Source: CAIXOA01 sp041653635 (GTDB lineage: Archaea; Micrarchaeota; Micrarchaeia; Anstonellales; Bilamarchaeaceae). Taken from it: a stretch of 64,000 bases of DNA. Shown piece by piece: positions 24,731 to 32,791 of this stretch (position 1 is the first letter of the stretch; the number at the start of each line of letters is the position of its first letter). Below the pieces are notes generated by a model. It was not told where the DNA came from and did no database searches. It saw nothing but the letters and a program-made list of their open reading frames with translations. Location: the NCBI GenBank assembly GCA_041653635.1, contig JBAZFC010000001.1, positions 62,001-126,000 on the forward strand, given 5' to 3'. Position numbers and translations under genes: made by a program.

Positions 24731-24802
24731 GGCCACGATGGTGTAGCGGCAGCACGGGGGCCTGTGGAGCCCTTAGCCCGAGTTCGAATCTCGGTCGTGG
24801 CC
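24731..24802 (+). tRNA. tRNA-His (anticodon GTG)
   Basis: GCCACGA/TCGTGGC acceptor stem plus an encoded extra G (24731) opposite discriminator C (24802), the hallmark of tRNA-His. The anticodon loop CTGTGGA gives GTG. The T-arm has TTCGAATC. The tRNA ends exactly where the stop codon of the convergent fic gene begins. Confidence 0.97.
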
Positions 24803-25753
24803 CTAGAATCTCATTCTCATCTTTTTGTAATCCCTGGCCATTTGCGCCACTAGGAAATTGACGAATGGCTGGAAATCGCCAAAATGGGCCTTTTCCTGTG
24901 TTGCGAAATATTCGTCCCTCCTCTCGTATGGAATATCAATAAACGGGAAACCGTTCTTCTGGAGTATGTAATTCATCAGGAGCCGAGCCATCCTTCCGTT
25001 CTCGTCTGCGAATGGATGTATCGTAACCAGCATTGCATGGAACCTGGCTGCGAGCTCCATGGGATGCATTTTGCCGCTGTTTGAGGAATGCCATTTAAGC
25101 AACTTGTACATCAGGCCCGGGACATTTTTCCAGTGGGGAAACTCGTATCTGCTGGTCCTTATGAAGACGTTTACCGTCCTCCACACGCCGCCATGCTCCT
25201 CATAGCCCGGGATGGCCTTAAGCAGCGCCAGATGCAGCCTGAGGAGCATTTTTTCATCTATTTCCGCCCCTTTCCGCAGGTATTGGTCGTAAAGGGAGAG
25301 GCAATCTTCCATATTAAGGACTTCAAGTTCATCCTTGTCCGCTTCGTACGTCCTTCGCAACTTCAGCAGCTTCTCCGTCTGGTCAAGCGTTATCCTGCTC
25401 CCTTCTATGGCGTTGGTATTTGTTATGAACTGGGCCCGTTGCCTTTCTATGAATGCTGCCCTGTTGGCCTTGTCCATGCTGTTGAGCAGATTTGCGTGGG
25501 AATTCTTTATGCGCTCAAGCTTCATGGCGGTTTTGGCATCTAGGAATTGAGTATTCGGCCCCACAATTTCTTTTTTTATGTAATCGCTGACTTTCTTTTG
25601 AAGCTTCTTCTTAAGCGAGGCGAGTTCCTTTCCGGAGGGCCTCTTTGTGCCGACATATAGATAAACTTTTTTCCATTTCTTCTCTCCGACGCGCATTGTC
25701 CTCTCAAGATAGAGATATGCCCTCCCCTTTATCTTTCTCTGCACTAGTTTCAT
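24803..25753 (-). CDS. Fic/DOC-domain protein (AMPylase), class II-like
   Basis: A 316-residue protein. The Fic core motif HPFADENGR (246-254) contains the catalytic His and phosphate-binding residues (canonical HPFxxGNGR, with Glu-Asn here). Upstream, TNAIEG (113-118) matches the self-inhibitory (S/T)xxxE(G/N) helix. The N-terminal 60 residues are a basic beta-rich domain (KGRAYLYLERT ... KKVYLYVGTKR) common in archaeal Fic proteins. Members attach AMP to target hydroxyls. Promoter repeats suggest tight control; no antitoxin gene is adjacent. Confidence 0.92.
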   Translation of the reverse strand: MKLVQRKIKGRAYLYLERTMRVGEKKWKKVYLYVGTKRPSGKELASLKKKLQKKVSDYIKKEIVGPNTQFLDAKTAMKLERIKNSHANLLNSMDKANRAAFIERQRAQFITNTNAIEGSRITLDQTEKLLKLRRTYEADKDELEVLNMEDCLSLYDQYLRKGAEIDEKMLLRLHLALLKAIPGYEEHGGVWRTVNVFIRTSRYEFPHWKNVPGLMYKLLKWHSSNSGKMHPMELAARFHAMLVTIHPFADENGRMARLLMNYILQKNGFPFIDIPYERRDEYFATQEKAHFGDFQPFVNFLVAQMARDYKKMRMRF

Positions 25754-25756
25754 GGA

Positions 25757-25834
25757 GTTATAACCACGCTAATGTTTAAAAAATGTGGTTATAACTTGCA
25801 ACCACAAAACAGCCTGTAAAATGTGGTTATAACC
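25757..25834 (-). promoter_or_regulatory. fic promoter with three GTGGTTATAAC sites
   Basis: GTTATAACCAC at 25757-25767 and GTGGTTATAAC at 25785-25795 form an inverted pair around the TTTAAA box (25775-25780), which lies 26 bp from ATG 25753. A third copy, GTGGTTATAACC, is at 25823-25834. Each has the palindromic core GTTATAAC. These look like repressor operators. Confidence 0.65.
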
Positions 25835-25836
25835 CT

Positions 25837-26562
25837 CTATTTCTTCAATCTCTTGTCCCCGTCATTGAACTTAATAACGGTGTGCGTCCCGTCGCAGAAC
25901 GGCTTGTTGTGGGAACGGCCGCACCTGCAGAGCGTTACGCGGTTGCGGATTTCGTATGCCTTCCCGTCCGCGGAGACCACGGGCACGCCTCCTTTTACCC
26001 AGAGGGGTCCGCTTGACCTGGCCTGTGGATCCTCCACTATGCTGATGGAGGGCTTGAGTTTCTTTTCCATGGGCTTCCGGGTTTTGCGGTCCCAGATTAC
26101 CAATCTACCTGAGGGGCAATCGTGCGCCTCCTGGATTGCGAGCTTTTTTGATTTGGGGTTTTTGGACTCGTAGGCGAGCTTCCAGACGCCTCCTGCACGC
26201 TCGCAGAAGCGGGCGAGGGCGCAGAGCGGCGGGACATCGGTGAGGACGATGTTGCCTCCGGCTGTCTTTTCGGATTGGGGAAAGTATTTTTTGCGGGTTG
26301 CGGCCTCGGTGCCCACGAAGCCGAATTCGGAATGCTTGCCGGTGCAATAGGGCTTGTTCGTGGAATGGCCGCAGCGGCAGAGGGCGTAGGCTTCCTTCTT
26401 GGGATATTTTTCTCCCTTCTGCCATTTGTAGGGATAGCCGCTGCTGTCCGGGATGATAATTTCCTTCTGGAGGGGAAGGCTGCCCGAAACAAGGTAGGGG
26501 CCGTCCTTCGTGATTTGGATTTTGGGCTTGGATTTTTTCTTGGATATTTTTGCTTTTGCCAT
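25837..26562 (-). CDS. Double CDGSH iron-sulfur domain protein
   Basis: A 241-residue protein with two CDGSH motifs: CRCGHSTNKPYCTGKH (Cys62, Cys64, Cys73, His77) and CRCGRSHNKPFCDGTH (Cys212, Cys214, Cys223, His227). Each binds a 3-Cys/1-His 2Fe-2S cluster. The middle (about 95-170) has the MitoNEET-like accessory region with CALARFCERAGG, as in the DUF1271-CDGSH class. Basic N-terminus. It follows a small lipoprotein gene whose stop lies in its ribosome binding site (GGTGAAG). Redox role inferred. Confidence 0.92.
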   Translation of the reverse strand: MAKAKISKKKSKPKIQITKDGPYLVSGSLPLQKEIIIPDSSGYPYKWQKGEKYPKKEAYALCRCGHSTNKPYCTGKHSEFGFVGTEAATRKKYFPQSEKTAGGNIVLTDVPPLCALARFCERAGGVWKLAYESKNPKSKKLAIQEAHDCPSGRLVIWDRKTRKPMEKKLKPSISIVEDPQARSSGPLWVKGGVPVVSADGKAYEIRNRVTLCRCGRSHNKPFCDGTHTVIKFNDGDKRLKK

Positions 26563-26567
26563 GTGCT

Positions 26568-26939
26568 TCACCTTATTCCAGTATCAACATCCATGTTTAG
26601 CGTCGTGGTTTGCCCGGAGGAGATTGAAACTTCCTGGAGGGGATAGTCCCCTATCCCTCCTGGGCGGATGGTGACGAAATATGTGCCTGGCGGAAGCCCT
26701 ATCTGGTAATTGCCCCCGGCGGGAATGCTGGTTTGGCTGGCGATTGTGCTCCGGTCCTGCGCATAGACGATTATGGAGCGGGAGGTATATGCCTGGCCTA
26801 TCTGCTCCTGCGTGAGATGGCATGGCTCCACGGGGCAGAGGGGGCCGATGGTTATTTTTCCAGAGAGGGTGCCGTTTGCCTGGGAAGCGCAGCCGAAAAG
26901 GAGTAGCGCAAGCAGGGCAGATGCGAGTATTTTTTGCAT
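26568..26939 (-). CDS. Small lipoprotein with carboxypeptidase-regulatory-like beta domain
   Basis: A 123-residue protein with a signal peptide and lipobox (LALLLFGC, Cys17). The mature part is a beta sandwich resembling carboxypeptidase regulatory/transthyretin-like domains (SIPAGGNYQIGLPPGTYFVTIRPGG, given here as about 77-101). TTAAAAATACC is its TATA box. First gene of the operon with CDGSH. The signal sequence resembles that of the molybdopterin lipoprotein at 30411. Confidence 0.8.
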   Translation of the reverse strand: MQKILASALLALLLFGCASQANGTLSGKITIGPLCPVEPCHLTQEQIGQAYTSRSIIVYAQDRSTIASQTSIPAGGNYQIGLPPGTYFVTIRPGGIGDYPLQEVSISSGQTTTLNMDVDTGIR

Positions 26940-27027
26940 GCGCGGATTGCTCGGGCAGGTATTTTTAACCTTCTTTTTTCGGGCTCCGTGAAAATAAGAT
27001 TATTAATCTAATTACATATGCTCTAGC

Positions 27028-28482
27028 ATGAAATTCACGGTGGACTATTCTTTCAGGAGGAGGGACGGGAAAACCGAAGGCGACGAGGAAGTGCCGCTTG
27101 AGCTGGATGAGAAAAGCATCAAGGTTTTCCCCAGGTCCGGGGCGGCGCTGAGGTTCACGATACGGGAGATAAGCGGCATCGCCGTGGAGGGGTACCGCAT
27201 CAAGGTGGCGCTGGGGTCCGGCGAGCTTCTGGAAATCTTCAACGCGGGCCACGAGTTTGAGGATATAGTGCGGGTTATGAAAAAATTCAGGACCACCATC
27301 AGCATCAAGGACAGCCTGATGAACGAGGCGGTGAAGAAGGCGAACCTGCACGCGGATTTCTCCTATATCGGGGCGGACGGGAAGGAGGGCGCGAAGGGGG
27401 AATGCGAGTTCCGCATATACGAAACAGGTATTGTGGTGATTCCAGAGGGCGGGCAGCCCATGAGGATAGACTACAGCACCATCTCAAACATAGAGGAGAA
27501 GGGGCATGACATAACCATAACCCGGGAAAGCGGGGAGAAGCTTACGCTCTTCAGGCTCGGGGAGCAGTTCAGCCTGGTGAGGAACACAATCTCAGGAGCG
27601 CTGAACGCGCTGTCTGCCGCGCTGCAGGAGATGCTCGGCGAGATGCTGCCTTCTGCCGACCCCGCGATAATCAGGCAGGCGTCAAAACTGATGAAGGACG
27701 GGAAGGCGGTGCCGAAAGCGGAGCTGGACAAGGTTTCGCCGGAATTCTGGCTGAACCTGGAGAAGAAAATAAACAAAATGGGGATAAAACAGGAATATGA
27801 ATTCCTGAAAAGCATAAGCCAGAAGGACAGGATGTGCGTGGGGATAAAGAGGGGGCTGATGGGCGGCTTCACGGGCGAATACCTGTGGCTTCTCGTCCCG
27901 GTTTATAGTACGGACCCGAAAAAGCCGGGGAATGCGGTCATCATGGAATCCATAACCACGGCGGAGGAAGCGGCGGCGAGGGGTGCCGGGGCAGCCGCTG
28001 CAGCCGCGCCCGGGACATCGGGCAAGGCAACTTACTTTTTCAGGATTTGCGGCAGGAGGGAATACGCGGAAAAGAGGGGCATGAAGGAACTAGACGGGAT
28101 GTGCGACGCCTTCATAAAAAAGCTGAACGCGTGCATGATTGCCACGAACTTCAGGCGCGAGCCGATTTACCTCACGGACAAGAAATTGGAGGACAGCAAA
28201 TATGATAGTTATAGGGAGGCGATAGCGCGGTCGCAGGACCTGCAGATGCTGAGGAAGCATTTCATAGGGAAGGTCGCCCACAACGCGCCGGACACGTGGA
28301 AGGAGAGTGTGATGGGCGTGCTGGCTTTTAACGTAAGCGTTGAGGACGACCTGCTGAGATGGAGCAGGAAGGGCGCGGTCATCGGTGAGGAAGCCGGCGA
28401 GGAGGAGCAGGTGGCCTCGGAGAGGGACATGGCTGTGGAGTCCAGCGAGAACGACGAGGACATAGTGCAAAAGGATGAGTAG
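27028..28482 (+). CDS. Protein with two PH-like domains, function unknown
   Basis: A 484-residue soluble protein, leaderless by its palindromic TATA GATTATTAATC (26997-27007). Residues 1-95 and about 105-185 are two related beta-rich units (FTVDYSFRRRDGK ... and HADFSYIGADGK ...), each ending in a helix, resembling PH/CheF-like folds. The C-terminal half is alpha/beta with a Gly/Ala-rich linker near 310-330 and an acidic tail. It opens a gene set with two zinc-ribbon proteins. I do not recognise a family. Confidence 0.6.
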   Translation: MKFTVDYSFRRRDGKTEGDEEVPLELDEKSIKVFPRSGAALRFTIREISGIAVEGYRIKVALGSGELLEIFNAGHEFEDIVRVMKKFRTTISIKDSLMNEAVKKANLHADFSYIGADGKEGAKGECEFRIYETGIVVIPEGGQPMRIDYSTISNIEEKGHDITITRESGEKLTLFRLGEQFSLVRNTISGALNALSAALQEMLGEMLPSADPAIIRQASKLMKDGKAVPKAELDKVSPEFWLNLEKKINKMGIKQEYEFLKSISQKDRMCVGIKRGLMGGFTGEYLWLLVPVYSTDPKKPGNAVIMESITTAEEAAARGAGAAAAAAPGTSGKATYFFRICGRREYAEKRGMKELDGMCDAFIKKLNACMIATNFRREPIYLTDKKLEDSKYDSYREAIARSQDLQMLRKHFIGKVAHNAPDTWKESVMGVLAFNVSVEDDLLRWSRKGAVIGEEAGEEEQVASERDMAVESSENDEDIVQKDE

Positions 28483-28500
28483 GCCGGGGAAAAACCGGCC
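28482..28500 (+). terminator. Hairpin GGCCGG/CCGGCC after the PH-like gene
   Basis: A 6-bp perfect stem starting at the stop codon with a GGAAAAA loop. No T-run follows, so it may be a weak terminator or an mRNA 3' stabiliser. A TATA box for the next gene follows at about 28521. Confidence 0.4.
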
Positions 28501-28551
28501 GCCCTTCCGCCCCAGGCATCGGTTTAAAAAAATTGTATTCCTACCCTATCC

Positions 28552-29151
28552 ATGAAACCTATGGATGGGAAACGTGGGTTGGCGCTTCTTTTGTCGGTGC
28601 TGGTTCTTGCCAGCGTCGCGCATGCAGCACAGAATGTTACTGGGGCCGCGGCAAGCAGCGCGGCGCAGCAGCCGATAGACCCGTGGCTGGTCGTAATCAT
28701 CATAGTGGTGATTGCCGCGATAATCTACTTATGGTACACGAGAAGCAGGCCGACGGAGGAGAAGATGGGTTATTACTCCGGGACGGACGAGGCGAACAGG
28801 GTGATAATAGGATATAAGCACCCATGCAGGTACTGCGGAAAGCTCATCCCCCCGAACTCCAATGTGTGCCCGTTCTGCGCAAAGGACAATCCACTGGGGC
28901 CGCTCAGGTGCCCGAGGTGCATGAACCCGATTGACAAGGAATGGAAGAAATGCAGCGGGTGCGGCCAGGAGCTGAGCGTGAAGTGCCCCTTCTGCGGGGA
29001 GAACACGTTCTTCGCGGACTACTGCGAAAAATGCGGGGCGAGGCTTGTGGTGAAGTGCCCGAGCTGCCTGAAGGAGCAGCCGCCGCTAGGCGAGAAATGC
29101 ATAAAATGCGGGAAATTGCTGCCAACGAAGCAGCCGAATAAAAAGGCTTAA
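28552..29151 (+). CDS. Membrane-anchored zinc-ribbon protein
   Basis: A 199-residue protein with a signal peptide (RGLALLLSVLVLASVAHA), a short extracytoplasmic segment, one membrane helix (LVVIIIVVIAAIIYLWY, about 46-62) and a cytoplasmic tail with some five CxxC pairs forming double zinc ribbons. GGTTTAAAAAAATT at 28521 gives a leaderless start. A cytosolic zinc-ribbon gene follows 14 nt downstream. Zinc ribbons of this kind usually bind protein or nucleic acid. Confidence 0.75.
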   Translation: MKPMDGKRGLALLLSVLVLASVAHAAQNVTGAAASSAAQQPIDPWLVVIIIVVIAAIIYLWYTRSRPTEEKMGYYSGTDEANRVIIGYKHPCRYCGKLIPPNSNVCPFCAKDNPLGPLRCPRCMNPIDKEWKKCSGCGQELSVKCPFCGENTFFADYCEKCGARLVVKCPSCLKEQPPLGEKCIKCGKLLPTKQPNKKA

Positions 29152-29165
29152 GGAGATGGGGAAAT

Positions 29166-29828
29166 ATGACAATGCAGGCATTTACGAAAAATTTCGCGGA
29201 CAATTCTACGGAAGCGGGATTCCAGTTCACTTTTTACTGCGACAACTGCAGGGACGGATACAAGACGAAGTTTGTGGCATCCAGCACTTATGGGAAAGGC
29301 CGGCTGCTGAAGGACATAGGCAGGCTCATTGGCGCGGGGGCGAGCCTGGCCGGGAAATACAACATCGGGTCGGGCGTGGAGCGCGGCACCGAAGTCATAG
29401 GGGAAAGGTTCACGGGCATGTCGCCCGAATGGCACAAGGAGCACGAGAAGGCGTTCGAGCTAGCCCAGAACGAGGGCAGGGCCCATTTCCAGCGGTGCCC
29501 GAAATGCACCAACTGGGTGTGCGAGAACTGCTGGAACGAGGAGGAGGCGATGTGCACGAGTTGCGCGCCCCGCGAGGCGACTGAGGTCGCGGCGGCACGG
29601 GCAAGCAAGCGCACGAAGGACATCCAGGACAAGGCCGCCGTCACACAGGTTTTCACGGGCGAGATTGAGGCGAAGCAGGTCATCTGCCCTGCATGCGGGA
29701 AACCGGCGGGTAAGGGGAAGTTCTGCAGCAATTGCGGAGCCAGCCTCAAGATGGCCAAATGCAAGGAGTGCGGCGCAAAGAACCTGGCAGGGACCAAGTT
29801 CTGCAGCGAGTGCGGGAAGAAGCTGTAG
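29166..29828 (+). CDS. Cytosolic multi-zinc-ribbon protein
   Basis: A 220-residue protein with CxxC pairs at the N-terminus (FYCDNCRDGY), in the middle (RCPKCTNWVCENCW, CTSC) and two C-terminal double zinc ribbons (CPACGK...CSNCG, CKECG...CSECGKKL). A Gly-rich helix around 48-65 may be amphipathic. Cotranscribed with the membrane zinc-ribbon protein. It resembles bacterial zinc-ribbon proteins of unknown function. Confidence 0.72.
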   Translation: MTMQAFTKNFADNSTEAGFQFTFYCDNCRDGYKTKFVASSTYGKGRLLKDIGRLIGAGASLAGKYNIGSGVERGTEVIGERFTGMSPEWHKEHEKAFELAQNEGRAHFQRCPKCTNWVCENCWNEEEAMCTSCAPREATEVAAARASKRTKDIQDKAAVTQVFTGEIEAKQVICPACGKPAGKGKFCSNCGASLKMAKCKECGAKNLAGTKFCSECGKKL

Positions 29829-29919
29829 GTTTGGATTCGGAATGGCGCCTGTGCATGCACGCCCGCAGCCCTGCAAAGAATTTAATAGTGTCCCGGCTAA
29901 TCAACAGCAAGGTGTCTGA

Positions 29920-30042
29920 TCGAAGAAGTTTTTGCTGGACAGGGCGCATTTCATAGCCGAACTGCTCATATCCGTGGTAATCATAGGGCTGCTCCTTTAT
30001 TCCAAAAAATTCCTCAAATTGTTCTGCTTCATGGAGGGGTAG
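29920..30042 (+). pseudogene. Remnant of the flippase gene (start lost, internal deletion)
   Basis: Forty in-frame codons (SKKFLLDRAHFIAELLIS ... then SKKFLKLF) copy the N-terminus of the flippase at 31127 and then jump to its middle (about 31650-31695). The TTG start has become TCG. The deletion endpoint falls in GGCTGCTC sequence present at both places. It is followed without a gap by a CDGSH gene fragment on the other strand. Confidence 0.8.
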
Positions 30043-30158
30043 CCGGTCCTGTCCGGGATTATGGTTTCCTTCTGGAGGGGGACGTTGCCGGAAACGAGGT
30101 AGGGGCCGTCCCTGGTTATTTGGATTTTGGGCTTTGGTTTTCCCTTTGATTTCCTCAT
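29997..30158 (-). pseudogene. Truncated CDGSH-protein gene (N-terminal 43 codons plus foreign tail)
   Basis: ATG 30158 begins MRKSKGKPKPKIQITRDG, closely matching residues of the full CDGSH gene at 25837-26562 (KPKIQITKDGPYLVSG). The match ends at TGYP, and the frame then reads antisense through the flippase remnant to a stop at 29997. Both CDGSH motifs are missing. It sits 9 nt after the two-His membrane gene, so it was probably a third gene of that operon. The remaining codons are well conserved. Confidence 0.78.
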
Positions 30159-30167
30159 GTGCATCCC

Positions 30168-30401
30168 CTATTTTCCATCCGGTTTGCGTATCCAGGCGAA
30201 ATAGATGTGGAGTATGAGCAGTATTATGAAGGGAAGTGCGAGGGACATGTGTATCTGCTGGGAGAGGGCCTTTGGGAGAAGGCCGAGGGTGAGCGGCTGC
30301 ACTATCTGGTAATTGGTTATGCCGAAGCCGGTGAGCAGGTAAAGGAGTATGCATAATGTTATGAGGATATGGACAGCTTTTTGCGCCATGGGTTTTTTCA
30401 T
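30168..30401 (-). CDS. Two-TM membrane protein, possible b-type cytochrome
   Basis: A 77-residue protein; ATG 30401 follows AGGTG. Two membrane helices carry His residues: AVHILITLCILLYLL with His10, and QQIHMSLALPFIILLILHIYFAW with two His (segments about 9-28 and 49-71). This is the plan of minimal cytochrome b-like heme subunits such as MsrQ/DUF4405 relatives. It follows the molybdopterin lipoprotein with its ribosome binding site starting at that gene's stop, so it may carry electrons to it. Confidence 0.65.
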   Translation of the reverse strand: MKKPMAQKAVHILITLCILLYLLTGFGITNYQIVQPLTLGLLPKALSQQIHMSLALPFIILLILHIYFAWIRKPDGK

Positions 30402-30410
30402 GGAATGCAC

Positions 30411-31064
30411 CTATCCGAACCTGGAGCCGTTCAGGTCGCCGTTCTGGTTGTAGCCGCGGCTTTCCCAGTAGCCGCGGTAGTTTGGATCGTCGCTTACCTC
30501 TATCCTGGTGACCCACTTGGCCCATTTGTAGCCCCACTTGTCCTCCGCGACCACCTGGAACGGGAAGCCGCGCTCGGGCGGGATGGTGACGTTGTTCATC
30601 CTGTAGGCGAGAAGGATGCTCCTGTCCCGGATGTAGTCCAGGGGGAGGGTGGTGGAATAGCCGTCATATGCATGGAAGACTACGGTGTTGGCTCCGGGCT
30701 GGACCCCCGCCTGGTCAAGGAGGTCGCTTATGAGGACGCCTTCCCAGAGGATGGTGGCGCTCCAGCCCTCCACGCAGTCGAGGGTGACCACTTTTGAGTA
30801 TTTGGGGCGGTTGAGCGCTTCCTCATAAGTGAGGTTCTGGGGATGCTCAACGAGGCCGGATATTTCCAGATGGTAAGTGCTTATGTTTATGTATTGGGGG
30901 CCCTGGATGGAATTCTCCCTGAAATCGTTTATGGAGGAAAGGTCCTGGCCCGAATAGTTGCGGACCTCCACGTGCCCCAGGTCTGCGACATAATCCGGCT
31001 TTGCCGTGCAGCCGAAAAGGAGCAGCGCAAGCAAGAGGAACGGGAATGCGGTGCGGCGCATCAT
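30411..31064 (-). CDS. Molybdopterin-binding lipoprotein (sulfite oxidase/MsrP fold)
   Basis: A 217-residue exported protein: lipobox LALLLFGC (Cys19), then an oxidoreductase molybdopterin-binding domain. Cys97 in VTLDCVEGWSATILWEG is the molybdenum ligand typical of the SUOX/YedY family, and GVLISDLL and GFPFQVVAEDKWGYKWAKW are family motifs. The dimerisation domain of sulfite oxidase is absent, so it is MsrP/YedY-like. It lies outside the membrane. TTAATAATAC is the TATA box. Confidence 0.9.
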   Translation of the reverse strand: MMRRTAFPFLLLALLLFGCTAKPDYVADLGHVEVRNYSGQDLSSINDFRENSIQGPQYINISTYHLEISGLVEHPQNLTYEEALNRPKYSKVVTLDCVEGWSATILWEGVLISDLLDQAGVQPGANTVVFHAYDGYSTTLPLDYIRDRSILLAYRMNNVTIPPERGFPFQVVAEDKWGYKWAKWVTRIEVSDDPNYRGYWESRGYNQNGDLNGSRFG

Positions 31065-31126
31065 GGGGCTGTTGCTCCGGCAAGTATTATTAACCCCGTG
31101 CATATAATGAAAAATAAGGTGCCTTC

Positions 31127-32155
31127 TTGAAGAAATTTCTGCTGGACAGGGCGCATTTCATAGCCGAACTGCTCATATCCATCATAATCATAGGGCTGCT
31201 GCTGCATTTTGCGGGATTTGAAGAGTTCATCGGGTACGTGGAGAACATAAATTTGTGGTGGCTCGCGTTATCCGTCATACTGCTCATACTCATGTACTTC
31301 GGCATGGTGCTGAGGATACGCATAATGCTGGCGGAGATGGGGGTAAAGCTGGGATGGATGGACACATTCAGGGCGAACCTCAGCGGCATGCTGGTGGCGG
31401 ATTTGACGCCTGCGCGTAGCGGCTACATGACCACGGCGCTGGTGCTGCACAAGAAGTATGGGGTGGCGAGCGAGAAGGCGATGGTCTCCATACTCGGGCC
31501 GCAGATGTGCGACTTCATAGTGAAGGTGGGCGCCGGGGGAATTGCGCTCTTCTACCTGCTCAGCGAGGTGCTGAAGACCGAAAGCGGGTGGATAATGTAC
31601 CTGGGCGTGTTCGGGATTTCGGCGATGCTCGCGGTGATGGCGCTGCTCCTTTTCTCCAAAAAATTCCTCAAATTGTTCGGTTTTATGGAGGGCTGGCCGG
31701 TTTTGGGCGAGGTGCTCGCGATGTTCCACAGGATGCAGGCGCATTCCGGAGTGGTCATAAAGAAGGCGCCGGAGATAATCGGGCTGCAGGCAGTCACCTG
31801 GTCGCTGAAGGCGTTTTCATGGTGGGCGGCGGCCGAGAGCGTGGGCATACACATAGATTTCCCAATCCACGGGGCGCTGTTCTTCTATTTCTTCCAGCCT
31901 CTGATTACGATGCTGGAATTCATACCCACCCCTACTCTTGCGGGGATGGGATTGAGCGAAACCGGGGGTGCGCTTGTGCTCGGGCTGATGGGGGTTCCGG
32001 TGGCGCAGGCGACGGCGTTCATGCTCGTGGTGAGGTTCAAGACTTTTGCTGTGAATATACCTGGGTATAAGTATGCGATGGATGCGCTGAAAGGACTTGG
32101 GAAAAAAGAACAGGGTGCGGGCAAGTACAGGTATGCCCGGGGCGGGAAAAGATAG
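31127..32155 (+). CDS. UPF0104 / lysylphosphatidylglycerol synthase-type flippase membrane protein
   Basis: A 342-residue protein with about eight membrane segments, starting at TTG 31127 after AAGGTG. LTPARSGYMTTALVLHKKYG, KAFSWWAAAESVG and LEFIPTPTLAGMGLSETGGALVL are the signatures of the UPF0104 (AglD/LPG synthase TM) family. Family members act in lipid or polyprenyl-glycan flipping. Divergent from the molybdopterin operon. A shortened copy lies at 29920-30042. Confidence 0.9.
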   Translation: MKKFLLDRAHFIAELLISIIIIGLLLHFAGFEEFIGYVENINLWWLALSVILLILMYFGMVLRIRIMLAEMGVKLGWMDTFRANLSGMLVADLTPARSGYMTTALVLHKKYGVASEKAMVSILGPQMCDFIVKVGAGGIALFYLLSEVLKTESGWIMYLGVFGISAMLAVMALLLFSKKFLKLFGFMEGWPVLGEVLAMFHRMQAHSGVVIKKAPEIIGLQAVTWSLKAFSWWAAAESVGIHIDFPIHGALFFYFFQPLITMLEFIPTPTLAGMGLSETGGALVLGLMGVPVAQATAFMLVVRFKTFAVNIPGYKYAMDALKGLGKKEQGAGKYRYARGGKR

Positions 32156-32164
32156 CCATCCATC

Positions 32165-32791
32165 CTAGAGCCGGAGCAAGAAAGTAGTGCGGTAGAGGCG
32201 CTTCCCCTGCTTCAGGCCGTGGAGCGTCCTTGAGATAACCACTTTCATTCCCAATTCACGGAGAAGGGCGACGACCGCCTTGGAATTCCCTACGTACAAG
32301 TCCTTGCCCTCCTTCTTTTTCTCGGTCTTGGAGATGAACGTGACTTTGGAGAGTTCGGTGGTGAGGAGCTTCTCGTATTTTGCAATCCTCTCTGGGCGGC
32401 CCCTGAGCTGGATTATCGCCTCAAAATAGCCTGAGGACCTGCGTGAGCAGTCGGGGCAGAGGTTCTTCAGGGGCTTGAACTCCACGTCGCGGCTTATCTT
32501 GATGATGTTGTTGTCCTTGTTTATGAAGAAGGTGGCTTTTTCTGTATAGGGGTCGTACTCCATCTTCTCTATGTTCCCCTTGCATTTCCTGCGCAGGAGC
32601 TTCTCTATTATGGAAATGTCCAGTTTTATCCAGTCGCGGGCTATGCGCATCCTTCTGCACTTCGGGCACAGCTCTATGGAGAACTCCTTGGGGCATTCCA
32701 GCTTGAACGGTGCGCAGTCCAGGCAGAAGGGGCCCATGAACTGGGTTTTTTCGTTCGTGGCGCCGCATCTCGGGCAGACTAGGTAGTGCAT
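32165..32791 (-). CDS. NMD3-like ribosome-associated protein
   Basis: A 208-residue protein with the NMD3 N-terminal zinc-ribbon set: CPRCG, FCLDC, ELCPKCRRMR and NLCPDCSRRSSGYFEAIIQLRG (the last spread over about 111-132). The final motif is diagnostic. In eukaryotes NMD3 escorts the 60S subunit; the archaeal form likely acts in large-subunit maturation. The TATA box (32812-32821) is shared with the divergent PCMT gene, giving a leaderless ATG at 32791. Confidence 0.92.
   Translation of the reverse strand: MHYLVCPRCGATNEKTQFMGPFCLDCAPFKLECPKEFSIELCPKCRRMRIARDWIKLDISIIEKLLRRKCKGNIEKMEYDPYTEKATFFINKDNNIIKISRDVEFKPLKNLCPDCSRRSSGYFEAIIQLRGRPERIAKYEKLLTTELSKVTFISKTEKKKEGKDLYVGNSKAVVALLRELGMKVVISRTLHGLKQGKRLYRTTFLLRL

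Noticed and set aside
24803..25753. Fic-Phd/antitoxin operon
   Set aside because: The flanking genes are tRNA-His and a CDGSH protein, not a small antitoxin. Inhibition is probably by the protein's own TNAIEG helix.
29746..30537. 263-codon open frame on the minus strand across the scar
   Set aside because: Only its middle section (29997-30158 in another frame) has recognisable sequence. The rest is antisense to the zinc-ribbon gene and out of frame with the molybdopterin operon.
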